NCBI GenBank assembly: GCA_964007475.1 | Contig: OZ023274.1 | Location: forward strand, 26,627,090 to 26,691,089 | Length of the DNA: 64,000 nt | Origin: Hybos culiciformis | Lineage: Eukaryota; Arthropoda; Insecta; Diptera; Hybotidae | Direction of reading: 5' to 3' | Shown here: piece after piece, positions 9,496-21,900 of the stretch | Numbering within the stretch: the first letter of the stretch is position 1 | How the letters are laid out: every line of letters begins with the position of its first letter | Made by a program: the position numbers and the translations under genes | Notes under the pieces: generated by a model | The model's input: only the letters and a program-made list of their open reading frames with translations | Databases searched by the model: none | Told to the model about the DNA's origin: nothing

Positions 9496-11470
9496 CCCAA
9501 CAAACCAGAGTTTAATCTTTGATCGAACTAAGATTAGTTTTTTTTAGCTAAAAGACTAATCTTTTTATTCATCTATTCGCCTAACATTTTGTCCCTCCCT
9601 AGATGTATTATAGAGATCCATTAAAGATTAATTATAAAGATAGATTTTAGATGTATTATAGAGATCCATTAAAGATTAATTATAAAGATAGATTTTAGAT
9701 GTATTATAGAGATCCATTAAAGATTGATCGTAAAGATAGATTTTAGATGTATTATAGAGATCCATTAAAGATTGATCATAAAGATAGATTTTAGATACAT
9801 ACGGAGATCTATTAAAGATTGATTCGAAAGATAGATTTTTGATGTATATTGAGATCTTCTAAAGATTAATTATAAAGACAGATTTTAACTTTTCATTTGC
9901 ACTGTATTTACAAATTGACTTAAATTATTTATTTTTAAAATCTCTTAAAAGAGTTTTCAGAGATTTTAAAAATAAATAATTTAAGTCAATTTGTAAATAC
10001 AGGTGCAAATGAAAAGTAAAAATCTGTCTTTATAATTAATCTTTAGAAGATCTCAATATACATCAAAAATCTATCTTTCGAATCAATCTTTAATAGATCT
10101 CCGTATATATCTAAAATCTATCTTATATTTACTTAGTACTGTGCAAGTGAAAGTAAAAAGGATTTTATATTCATTCATTTATTTATATGGTTAAATTAAA
10201 AACCAATTAATTTTATATATTTATATATTTTATTTATCATGTTCATTTTATATCATTTTATATAAAATATTATTAATATTTTATTATTTTATATATTATT
10301 GTTATTATTATAATTTATAATATAGATAATTATTATCACATTCATTCATTCATTACTTATTACTTATTAAATTTTTTTTTTATTTTTCCAAACATTATTA
10401 TTATGATTTTGCTTAACGCGGTGGAATAAATACTTCATCTCATTCGTAAATTCTACCTCTCCGTACCCTGATCGATGTACTGAATCTATAAATTAATAAA
10501 ACTTACACTTTTGAATGCTACGTTCAATATTATGCATACTTACGGAATAAACTTTCTTTAATATTGCAAATACATTCAAATCAGATGAATTTGAACAATT
10601 AGAAGCTGAAGGTGTAGATGTAATAGCAAGTTCAGGGCAGCAATCTGTTTCCCATTTCTTTTTCTTTTTTTATGTCAAATACTTCAGTTGCCTCTTAGAT
10701 AGTCCCATTACTTTTTTATCGCCCATTGTCTTTGGTAAATAAGAGTTAAGAATATATTAAAATTAATACAATATTAAAAGATTGATGGGAGATTAAAAAA
10801 AGATCAACATATATAGATTGACGGGAGTTTAGTAAAAGATTAATAAAATATTAATAGGTTGATAGGAGATTGGTAAAAGATTAATACAAGATTACAAGAA
10901 GATAAATAGAAAATTGAAAAAAAAAAAAAATAATAATAATAATTCCTACCGACAATAGGATAATGGGAAATTGGTAAAATATTAATGGATTTGTCATTTT
11001 TTAAAATAGTAACAAGAAAAATAAGAGAAAATAAAAGTTTTACAGTAAGCCAGCGGCAGGTAGTAGTGCAAAATTTGGAACTACCAGTACTTACCTATTT
11101 CCTATTTGTTTATTAATTTTTCTTTTTTTTACTTTAATTTTTACTTCAATTTCTTATTGAAATTAATTTATTAAAATTTTATTAAAGCCTGATTTGATTT
11201 TTGTTAATTTCCAACCAATAAATTACAACTAAAACAAACACGTTTATTGTTTTGTTTTGATTGTTCGAAATCGAAATTCAAATTCGAATGCGAAACGAAA
11301 GAAATTATGGTCTATCGCTCTCTCTATTTTAAAAAAGATTAATCAAAAGTTTAATCTTTTTTCTATCTCTACATTCTCGTTTGAGCATCGATCTTTTGAT
11401 CTCTTTATTTTAAAAAAGATTAATCTAAAGATTAATCTTTTTGCTATCTACTCCCTTCTGGTTTGTTGGG
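9496..11470. mobile_element. TA-target DNA transposon, non-autonomous, 1,975 bp
   Basis: Terminal inverted repeats CCCAACAAACCAGA at both ends are exact over 14 bp, flanked by TA at 9494-9495 and 11471-11472. Removing the element rejoins CAGTCA-TA-GGAACTGCC, exactly the sequence of the intact copy at 8941-8957. A TA duplication with CCC-starting TIRs fits a Tc1/mariner-type transposition mode. No transposase frame is visible. The interior holds a 48-bp tandem array, a long palindrome and AT-rich filler, so it depends on an enzyme made elsewhere. Confidence 0.85.
9601..10130. repeat. 48-bp tandem array (about 6 copies) plus inverted copy
   Basis: The unit beginning AGATGTATTATAGAGATCC repeats every 48 bp from 9601 to about 9888. 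From about 9888 the sequence turns back on itself (axis near 9955), and the last two to three units reappear inverted up to 10125. The result is a large hairpin inside the 1,975-bp element. Confidence 0.85.
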
Positions 11471-11472
11471 TA

Positions 11473-11690
11473 GGAACTGCCGAAAGAATTTATTACTTAA
11501 AAGCTTTAAACTATGAAATAACAGTGGCTACAAATGATGGGCTGCTCAGTACAAAATGTAAATAAAAATAAAAGTCAGTCCATCAGTCGAAAAGCAGTCC
11601 ATTATTTGTAGCTATTGTTATTTCATAGTTTAAAAGTTTTAAGTATAAACTTCTTTCGGCAGTTCCTACGACTGCTTCGTGTGTTTTTTT
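11473..11690. repeat. Foldback MITE family 1, displaced right part of interrupted copy
   Basis: It continues the copy whose left end is 9479-9495. The sequence from GGAACTGCCGAAAG to CTTCGTGTG is nearly identical to 8946-9160. About 90 bp of shared flank follows (TCTCTTCCATATTAAAAGAG and onward) up to CAATTGTC near 11780. Confidence 0.85.
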
Positions 11691-11771
11691 TTTCTTTTGT
11701 ATCTCTTCCATATTAAAAGAGTCGTGTGGGTTTTTTTTATTTTTCATGTAAAACTGGGGTGCAATCATTAT

Positions 11772-12290
11772 AACAATTGTCACCGGTCAATTGTCACAAA
11801 ATTTAGCAATTGTTGACTTTTTGCTTCATGCAATTTTAAAAGCTGGAAAATTCATTTCTCATAATTTTATTGAGAAATTAATTAAAATTCTTTTAAATAT
11901 TTGTCGACCTCGATCATAAAAGGGACCATGTCGGTTTTTTTGCTTCACATAAAAACATCGCGAATTTCAGTTTATCGTTTTAAAAAAAATGTAGAGAATT
12001 TGGCTAAAGTTCAGGGATGGAATCATATAATAATTGTTACCGGTCGACAATCGACCATTCTCACAAAGTTTAACAATTGTCGACTTTTTGCTTCATGTAA
12101 TTTTAAAAGCTGGAAAATTCAATTCTCATAATTTTATTGACAAAATTAACTAAAATTTTTTTAAATATTTGTCGACTTCGATCATAAAAGCGACCATGTA
12201 GACTTTTTTGCTTCACGTAAAAAGATTGCGAATTTTAGTTTATCGTTTAAAAAAAAAAGAATGTAGAGAATTTGGCTAAAGTGCAGATGA
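11772..12290 (+). repeat. Tandem duplication, unit about 260 bp
   Basis: Two copies (about 11772-12028 and 12031-12290) share CTTTTTGCTTCATG, TTTTAAAAGCTGGAAAATTC, AAATATTTGTCGAC, CGATCATAAAAG and TGTAGAGAATTTGGCTAAAG. They are non-coding. Confidence 0.8.
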
Positions 12291-12295
12291 GTGTT

Positions 12296-12660
12296 CAGCT
12301 TCGATTTCGCTGAAACTCGGTGGGGGAGTAGAGGCGGTGATCAAACACCTCCAAGTCCAAGAGGATTTTTTCAGGAAACCCTCCGCTTCGGAGATATCGC
12401 TCCCAAAGTTTTCATACATACCTATTAAGATTGTTCCGAAAAAAATAGTCTTGGATTTGGCATCCGGGGCACCACCTCTACCCCCTCCCTTAAAATAGGG
12501 CAAATAGGAGCAAAAAAAAAATTTCCTGTATATGAAACATATGAAAGATTTGGTGGGTCATATTTCCGAAACGCGGGGTTTCGTGAAAAAATCCTCTTGG
12601 ATTTCGATGTTTAGTCATGCATCTACCTCCTCCCCAAGTTTCAGCCAAATCGACGATCAT
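12296..12660. repeat. Imperfect foldback element
   Basis: GATTTCGCTGAAACTCGGTG with TCCAAGAGGATTTTTTCA at the left is inverted at the right as TGAAAAAATCCTCTTGGATT with AAGTTTCAGCCAAATC. The arms are about 90 bp with roughly 20 percent mismatch. It is richer in G+C than its surroundings, and no coding content is recognised. Confidence 0.65.
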
Positions 12661-13091
12661 TTACAATAGAGACGACCAAAATATAGCTGTCTTTTATTTT
12701 GATAGACAATTCGCGATAATTTAAGTTATAGAAAGCAAAATTTTTTTCCCGACAATTGACTACAAAATTTTAGAAAAGTAGGAACATAATTCTTTTCTTT
12801 TCCTTTACAAATTTTACAAATATTTTATAAATCAAGGTTTACTTTATAAACTAGTTATCCTTTCAAGATTTTTATTGAGTTTTACTATCTTTTTATTTTA
12901 AAATGACGATGATGATTAGATACGTGAAGCATAATTTTCATTGTCCATAGAAATTTATCGTGTTTGAAATTGTCGATTGTCACAAAGCCGACGACAAAGT
13001 TACATAATGCCACCCAGTGGTGCGTTATGACATTATGGTGCCCTAGGCATTCAAAATTTTTCTTTATTAAAGTTTACGTGAACTAATAAAA
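12661..13091. other. No feature recognised
   Basis: AT-rich sequence between two foldback elements. I see no coding or repeated structure on either strand. Confidence 0.4.
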
Positions 13092-13504
13092 GTAGATTGT
13101 AACACATGTTAAAAAAATTTGTTATTATAACGAGTTGTGTATTTACACAAAAACACATGCACACGCGTCAATACTTATATCACGAGGCCGCAGGTCGAGT
13201 GATATAAATTGACAAGTGTGCATGTGTTTTTGTGTAAATACACAACGAGCTGTATAACAAATTTTATTAACATGTTTTATATACTGCTTTAATGTGCATG
13301 TGAGAGGTAGTTGGAATCTATACATTGCAAAAAATAAACAAAAGTTCAAAATGAAGCAAATAAATTAAATTTAGTTAATACGGAAGTATGTAGATAAAAT
13401 TTCCTTAAATAAATAATTACATGTGTATTGACGCATTTAATATACCATTTACTGAGCTAAATTTACGGTAGTAAATACAACTTACCGATCACATGCACAT
13501 TAAA
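13092..13504. repeat. Foldback MITE family 2, copy A
   Basis: A roughly 170-bp hairpin (ACGAGTTGTGTATTTACACA...CACACTTGTC-type arms around the GAGGCCGCAGGTCGAGTGA centre) is joined to a segment bounded by TTAATGTGCATGTGA and its inverse TCACATGCACATTAA. The same two-part layout occurs inverted at 23376-23722 and direct at 29377-30356, so the hairpin and the terminal-repeat part move as one unit. Confidence 0.8.
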
Positions 13505-15316
13505 CAATTTTAACATTATGGAATGCTTTCTTTTAATTATATAAATATCTCTTTTGGGCAGCAGACCGCTGGACTCGTTTTGTTACTTAAGCACGCTTTA
13601 GACCTCTTGCGAAAACGAAAACGAAAAAACCTTTTTTCGCCAATAACTTTTTAAATATAAAAAGTTTTGTCCGGAAATTTTGTCAGTCAGTAACAATATC
13701 TTGAAAAATAAAAATCCGAATTCGAATTACATAATTCCGATTTAAGTTTTTACTCGAATTTCATTTTAGAATCGAGTTACATAATAACCCCCCTGATCTA
13801 GAACTTGACAAAAAATTATTACAATTTGTTTTGTTCTTGACGCTTCTCAATTACTTATTCTTATATGATTTACGTTATAAAAAAAATACGGAAAAACCGC
13901 TTGATAGAACATTTTCATAACTTTTGAGTCAAATTATTTCAACGATTTCATAATTTTAATGTTAGAATAACTAAAGTTATAATTAGGTTTTGTGATTTTT
14001 AGGCCCTAAAAAATCAGTACAGGCATCCAAAAATAAGGTTCTAAATACAGTCATAACAACATAAAAATAGGGTTCTACGTAAAAAGAATTATTAAAAAAA
14101 TAATTAAATTTTCTAACAAAAATATTTATAAACTCTTTAGTTATCATTCAGTCTGATAGCAAACTAGATTGATTACGTTGTTTTATGGCATCGATTTGAA
14201 TCTGATTTTTTTCTGTTTCAAAATTGTCTGTTTGATTGAAAAAAAAAAAAATAACAGGCTATAATAACATTTGTTTGCGCTTATATATTTTCGGTCCGGT
14301 TAAAAATCACGAAACTGGAATTTTCGCCGTTTTACCTAGCATTTCAGTTAAATCATAAAAATCTAATTTTTAATACGTTCAAAGTCAGAAGTCGAAAGCT
14401 CTCATAAATTATCCGCAGTGACTATTTCTATTTTCGCGAAAGTACCAAAACGTACCAAAAAAAAACTTAATTTTCAAATTTTCTCAAACTAGTACAATAA
14501 AATCTATAAAAATTAAAACAAAGAATTGCGAAATTAATTTTGCACATAGAACTCAAAGTATTCAAAGTACTCAAAGTGTACTTGTTTAATTGTTCATCCT
14601 GTCCTTTCCAATTTAGTACTTCACAATGCATACTTGAACACGCGCTGAGATATTTACTCCTCTGATTCTTCAAGCAACGGTCAGCCACTTTGTTACTATC
14701 AATTCTTCATCTCTGGACACCCTTATAAAAGAGAGATTAAAAAATCCTCGTGAATTTACGTACACACGCTTACTCATTCTACTATAAATGCAAAAAACAA
14801 ACTATTATTTTTTAGTATATAATAAAATATTATTTATCAACGTGAGGTTTATAAGTTGAAAAGTTATATATATATATAATTATATATTTTGAATATTATA
14901 ATTGTTTACGAAAAACTGAATGGTCTAAGTGTTTTCAAAAAATAAGTTATGTTATTGAATAGTTTCGGGTTGTCTATTCTGTTTGATGCAGCTTGCGGAT
15001 ATGATGAATCAATTAAGTGGAAAAAGTCAGCACAGAACTAAAATTGGAAACAAAATTTAAGTTAGGTTGTTGAAAATAAAAGTATAAAATTTCACAATTC
15101 TGGGACTAATTAATGATTTCTGATTTTTACATTGGCCAATGTGGAATTTCTCATAAAAATAATGAGAGTTATTAAAGCGACGTTTAATAAAATGTTGATT
15201 TCCTCTGTTTGCATTTGTTTTTAGCTCTCATTCAAAAGGGATAAATAAAAGAGTTCAATCTATCTAGTAGAAATCAAGTTTGAAACTCTTTTTAGTTTTT
15301 CTTTCCACTCAGATAA
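13505..15316. other. Region 3' of the DNAI7-like gene, no gene recognised
   Basis: AT-rich. Apparent frames (for example 14467-14688 minus) show no family resemblance. A further 3' exon of the minus-strand gene could lie here if the last visible exon is spliced at 15637, but I could not identify one. Confidence 0.4.
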
Positions 15317-15323
15317 CTTATAC

Positions 15324-15540
15324 CATAGATTAAGAATACAGAAAGATGGGAAGCTTCATACAACATTATTTTTGGTATTTTTAAGTCAATGTGTTAGTAA
15401 AACAAAATAAAATACGTGATAATTATCAATGTATGAAAAGAATTTTATTTAGTTTTACTAACACCTTCACAATAAAATACCAAAAAAGACTGAAAAAATG
15501 TTGTATGAAACTTCCCATCTTTGTGTATTCTTAATCTATG
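15324..15540. repeat. 217-bp foldback MITE family 3, copy A
   Basis: Ends CATAGATTAAGAATAC and its inverse, fully foldback, flanked by the 7-bp direct repeat CTTATAC (15317-15323 and 15541-15547). The copy at 43281-43497 has the same 217-bp length. The two sit about 28 kb apart at both ends of the same host gene. Confidence 0.85.
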
Positions 15541-15591
15541 CTTATACCTAACTGATTTAATCATGTCGGATATTTGTAGTATTATTTTATC

Positions 15592-15905
15592 TTACAACCT
15601 AAAAATCACGTAGTAATATAATACATGAGTATTTACTTCAACATTTCTCCATGTATACTTATAGTCCAATTCGATCACATCTAGATCCAAATTGCAAAGT
15701 TCTTCGATCTCTACAAATTTTGTTTCTTCAGTTGTACATTTAACTTCAAAACTATCACCTTTTAGTTCACTACATTTAAATACTATTGCTCTACGATTAG
15801 AAAGTCTATTCCATTCGGACTTTGCGTACTTTAGATATGGGCAAAGTAAAGCCATGCAATCGTATGTGTGACTTTCGAGTGGTTGATGTTTTTCTGATAT
15901 TAAAC
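15592..15905 (-). CDS. DNAI7: DNAI7-like gene, exon 13 (C-terminal)
   Basis: Acceptor TTTTTTTTAG; A+GT gives Ser, then LISEKHQPLESHTYDCMALL and YLKYAKSEWNRLSN, the characteristic C-terminal motif with SxWN, and an acidic end. The frame stops at 15592. A weak donor (GAA|GTAAAT at 15636) could instead splice to an unseen last exon; the 14 residues after it are not recognisably conserved. I keep the stop as the default end. Confidence 0.8.
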
Positions 15906-18900
15906 CTAAAAAAAAAGGTTTTAAAGTTGATTATCCTGAACATCCGATTGTGAAACTCTGAATAGAAAACCCGCATTTTAAACAGAAGAGCTTAAAATTT
16001 TGGTATTGGAAAAAATAGCGGAACTTAGAATTTACATTTATTATATTTTCGATTAGTAAGTTCGAGGATTATGTACCGCTCCCTTTAGTTATGCTTTGTC
16101 TGTATATTAGTTACAAAAGAAAAGTGGTTATTCATAAAAAACGTGAATAAATTAATACTAAATTAATACTGAATTCATAATAATGAATTATGACATCTTA
16201 CTATTTATGTAAAATCCTGCATCTGGCTGTGGAAAAATGTTCAGATTTAATACTTCTAGTCTCTGTTTAAGAAAAAAAATAATTGTATGAATTAATTATT
16301 TTATTTTATTATTATTTAATTTTAATTTTCATCCAAATGTACTTCTCTTATTATCCTCAAATCATCAATTGGCGTCGGAATATTCAAATATTCTTCACGG
16401 TTTTTAAAAAAGCCAAAATTTGCAACATTGCAGGTGTAACCTTTTTCGGTTATATCAATCAAAAATTGCACATTATCAGTTTCAATTTTAAATGTGAAAT
16501 TATTTTTGGGACTAAAAAAATTAATTTAAAAGTTATCTAAAATCATAATTTCGAGACTGTTAGTACGTGTTTTTCAAATATATATGTGTGTCATTCGTGG
16601 GGAATTATACAAAGAATTGGTGCGTGTTTCGGTTCAAACATGATTTCTCCTTGTTTTATACACGTAACGCCTAATGTAATTATTGATCCACTTAATATTT
16701 TAATTCATATTTAGTTCGGGTACATTTCTTGAACTTTTGAAAAAATCGTTCAAGAGTGGAGACAAATGCAATATTCGTAATTATAAAGGCATAATTATTC
16801 TTTCTGTTTTAACCAAAATTTTTGAGAAGATTGTTGTGGATAAAGTCAAGAAACTTATCATGCCCTCATCAGCTTGAATTTGTCAGGGGTGATCAACTCT
16901 CACTTATTTATCACATTATTCTTGTCGACGGTATGATTGGTGATGACCAGGGTGACTTTACAAAATCATTTTAGTAAAGCCTTCGATTGAGTTAAACAAA
17001 GATTTCTAATATTTAAACTCAAGAGGCTTCGTTTAAATAGTTCTCTTCTGAATAACGGCACCATGAAATAAACTGTATAACGGCACCATGAAATAAACTA
17101 TATGACATTTATCCATATGAAAAACCGAAATAATTAGGAACTTACCGCTGTGTTTAACTGGACGTGACGGACGCGACGGTGACGTTACAAACGTGAGAGA
17201 CGTTGTGATTAAATTTTTTGCAGTTATACTGGACGTCTTCAACGTTGTAAAACTAAAAAGTAAGCTTTGGTAAACAAAACAACTTTCACTACTTTTTTCA
17301 AATAAATTTATTATTTATTCGGGCATTAAAACAGAATGCTTTGATTATCAACGTCCTTAACGTAAAAAGTTAAAATAGATTTAATTTTTTACGTCGTCAA
17401 CGTCGCGTCGTTAACGTCAACGTCCAGTTAAACCGTCTCCATACACTTCCATACATTTAATATTTCTTACGTCTTTAACGTCACGTCCGTCGCGTCCGTC
17501 GCGTCCAGTTAAACAGAGCTATTAACTATATTATAACGACTTGTTTATAGAGTTTGCAAAGTATCCGGTAATCCAGAATCCGCGAATACCGGTTAACCGC
17601 GGATACGGATATTTTAAAAATAATTAAATAAAATAGAAAAATATGTAATAAAATTTTTTCAACGATACGTGAATAGATTTACTAATTAAGTACCTTTGAT
17701 TTTGTTCAATTCCTTGATTTAAAAGTTAAATATATCAAGTTCTAATACCAAGAGTTAATTAATACGTGTTATATTTAGTGTGTCCAATCCCGATAATCGA
17801 GTAACCGAGTACTCGTCGATTTTCAGAATTTTCCCTTTACTCGATTAACCGGTTAATTTCATCGAGTAATACCTTGTTCGCACTTCTATATTTTCCATAT
17901 ATTTCGTTTTTTCCGGAAACTTTGTGGATATTATCATACAACATTTTTTCCGGATATTTTAATTTCCAGTTCTTTTTCCACTTAGCTAGTTCCTTTTAGC
18001 TACTTTTTGCTAGATTTGGTACGTTTGGCACCGTTTATTTTGTGTCAAAATATCAAAAAAATTAAAACCACGGATATATAAACAGGATTGCTGACTTCTG
18101 AACAAATTTTATTAAAAAAAAGTTACTAAAAAGTATCCGTAGTTTCAATCACCACCGTTAGGAATAAGGGACCGATACGAAACTGTATAGAATCCCTTAT
18201 TCAAGTTAATACTTTTAGCCGAAATGACCGACGAGCCGCAGAATAATCACTTATTCAAGTTAATAATTTTAGTTTATAAAATAATTATTCTTTTAGTACT
18301 ACGGTATAAAATTATTATTCTAAAATAAAAACATAATAACTAATTATAAAATAAGTCTTAACCCAAAGAAAGATTATCTGATTTCCTAGCAGCGACAAAA
18401 TAAAAAGAAATATTTAAAAAAGCAAACATTTATTGAAAATATTATTTTACAAGCTTGCTAATTTGGAAGCTCGCTAGTTTTGCTTGAAATTTATAACTAA
18501 AATCAAATTTTATTATTGTTCGACTTCGGAAGTAAACATTTAAATGTCAGTTTATAAAATAAAATTTAATTTAAAGTTAATTTAAAAAAAGAATATTAGT
18601 GCATTTTTTGATTCAAAATAACGAAAAAATATCGTGTAAAAAAATTTAAAGAAATATAATCAGTCCTTTTTTAAAGCGATTATGCCGGTAAAACCTAAGC
18701 TTAAATCGGAAAATATTTTGGGTAAATTCGGAACATTTTAAATTAATAAATGTAAACAACATAAGGGACTAACCTAGTGGTGGTAAGTGATACTATGGAT
18801 ATTTTTTGGGAACGAAAATTTTGTATGAGTCAAACATCCTGTTTATATATCCATGATGAAAACCAACAAAAAAAAGTGAAATTTAATTTTAAAATTATTT

Positions 18901-21900
18901 TTGAAAATTCGTAATAAAAAAAAAATAAAAGAATTATAATATTATTGTTCAAATATCGCATTTTTATTCCTGAGAGTTTAACAAATGTAAGTATATCTAC
19001 CTACCTTCTTAAATTTAAAAAAAAATTTTTTAAAGTAACAAAAAGTTGTTTGCTTTTTTTATTTACGTTTTTTCTAGAATTTTCAAATTTTTTCCACTAC
19101 TCAAGTGCGAACGGTAGTTTCAGAAAGTGGAAATTTCCACTTATTTATCCGGATAAATGTTGAGGTGCGAACCAGGTATAAGTCAATTAAAAAACGTGGT
19201 TTTAAAATTTTTTATTTAGTATTTATTTTCTTCTTTTTAGTCAAATAGACGTCAACCCGTGCTTAGCTACGGACTCTGACTGATTTATTTTTTGTTACGA
19301 AATTTAAGTGTTTAATCACTGACTTCTCTATATAAAAGACGAAACATCAAATTTGTCTATGTATTAAGGTCGAATAAGCTTTTCATACAAAAGTCAAATT
19401 TTTGTATGGAAAATTTATTTTTATTTTTAAAAATCTTTTTTTTTTATACGAAAAACAAGGATTATCCATTTGGCATGTAAGTATAAATTTTTATTAATAT
19501 TTTTATAATTTTTGTATAAAAAAAAAATTGCCAAAAATATTACGGAATATGCATAAAATTCGTAATATTTTTGGCAATACAAAAGAAGCGAAAAAACCGT
19601 TTTATAGGGGAGGAACCCTGCTTAATTTTTTTTTTTCTACAGTAACGGGCAAAAAAAGGTAAAATTCAAATAAGATTTTTTTTTAAACCTAAATATTAAA
19701 GAAGCATGTTCGAAAACGAGTGTGCTGTGTGCTTGGATGTGGGTCCAATTCCGACAGTACCAAAGGGAATACGATATAAGTTTAGTATAAGTTTAATGAA
19801 TAAAATTTTATTTTCATTGTTTAAATGTTGTTTTATTCATAATTGGTCATTTTGAAGGCTTTTAGTTTTTTATTATTATTTTTGATACTTATGCCTTACC
19901 TTTCACTATCGAAATAACAAAGCAGCCAATCTATCGGTGATGCTTTAAGTTTAATTAGTTTACCTTCTTACTTTTTTTTTTGTAAATGATAGGTATTTCT
20001 GTTTTTAAAATTATTTATATTTTTCATAATATAAAATTTTAATTTTTTTTTAAAAAGTAATAAGGTTTTTTTTCTACAGTGTACATTTATTTTGGTCGAA
20101 CTATTTGACAGATAAAAGTTTCTATGTGTAGTCTTAAAATAGAGAAGTCAGTGATTTAATCATTTCCTTTTTTTCTGTACCAAATTTGAATGAAATCGGA
20201 CGAACTTTTGTAGTCCTCCCCAGTAGGAGGCCATTAATTTTTTGTTACCAAAATTTGTGTGTTTAATCATTTCCTCTTTTTATGAACCAAATTTGAATGA
20301 AATCGGGCGAGCTTTTGAAGTCCTCCCCAGAGGAGGTTGGTGGCCAGGAGGCCAAAAAATGTTTTGTTACGAAATTTGTGTGTTTAATTATATCCTCTTT
20401 TAATGTAGTCCTCCTCAAGGGAAGGTCGCTGGGTACGAGAACAAAATATTTGTTCATTTACAAGTACAACATATTTTACATAGTTATATATCATAATATT
20501 AAGGCAATCGACCATGTTTCTATGTAGGTATGTTTGTAATCAAAAAAAAAATCAAACATTGTGAAATTCGAAAAAGGCATTGCAAACTACGGTAAATTTG
20601 TTGGAAAATAGAATTAAAAAATGTGTTTCAAAAATTTAAAATTTATTTAACTTCCGTGAATATCTCACGGGTTTCGACTAGTTATATTAATTAAAAGGTT
20701 TTTGTGCATATTGTATATACATGTACTTAAAAAAAAAAAATTCTTACTCTTCGGAGTTTGGTTCCAATGTCCAAATTTTATAAGGAAAATGAAGATATCT
20801 TGGGTACATAAAACCAAATACACCTGAAAAGTTTTGAATGCATTTTCATTATTATTTATCTACAAGAATTTTTATTAATATTGTATTTAAATCATAAAAA
20901 TAAGTGATTTAAATTAGTAAGTCTGGACAAAACAACTGTATATGTAGAAAAAAATTGAATTCCCCGTAAAGTAAATACAAAAACTTAACATATTTTTCGA
21001 AGTCAATCGATTTAAATTTATTGCATTGTGCACTTTTATAGTACTACATATATTGTGATATATTTAATACATTTGAGTCAAATTTTTTTAAGATCAGATG
21101 CACTTATTTGTTATTGATACAAAGATATAACACTTTAAATTTTTTGTTCCTAGACTCTGACATCATTGTAAAAGAAAATTAACTTGCAATGTGTTGAAAT
21201 TAAGATGTTTATAATGCTTAGAATGATTTATAATGCTTGTGCCAAATTCTATTACAAACCTTGGATGAAGGATCATCGAACAACAATATTGCTCAATGTG
21301 ACAAAATGATTTTATTGTGTGGTGGAACGCGAAATCTTTATTAACAAACTAATTTATTTTCTTATTTCGTTGTACTAAAACTATTACATTACAATACACT
21401 CAAAATTATAAAAAAATTTCAATTCTTATAATTTTGTCACTACTAAAAGTATAAACCTCATAATGCAAAACTAATATGTATGAAAATAGTATAAGTTATA
21501 CACACATAAAATGGTCTTTCCACAAATCCAAAAAATTGTTTTTACCTATAGTTCAAAAAGAAATGTAAAATTTATCTTAGTTCGATTTTGTAGAAGGTGG
21601 AATCTGGATTCAAATGCTTAGATATTAATATAAGTTCTGTTCTCCTCAACTAGTATTATAATAAATATAATAGTTATTTAAGTAATTTAGAAAAGCGTTT
21701 AATGCAAATGACAAAAATTTTCTTTGTTTATTTTTAAATTTTGATGTTGTAGTTTGTTTTTGTTCTGAAATAAAAACTAAAAAAAACAAGTTAATATAAG
21801 TAACTATTTTTACCTAGCCTGTCAGTCCATACTTTCATTTCACCAGTAGATTGGTCAAATTCTTTTTTATAAATATTTTTTGTTGACCATTTGGTATTTT

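Noticed and set aside
16283..16540. Plus-strand 85-residue frame
   Set aside because: It is the antisense of exon 11 of the DNAI7-like gene, which carries the conserved residues and splice sites.
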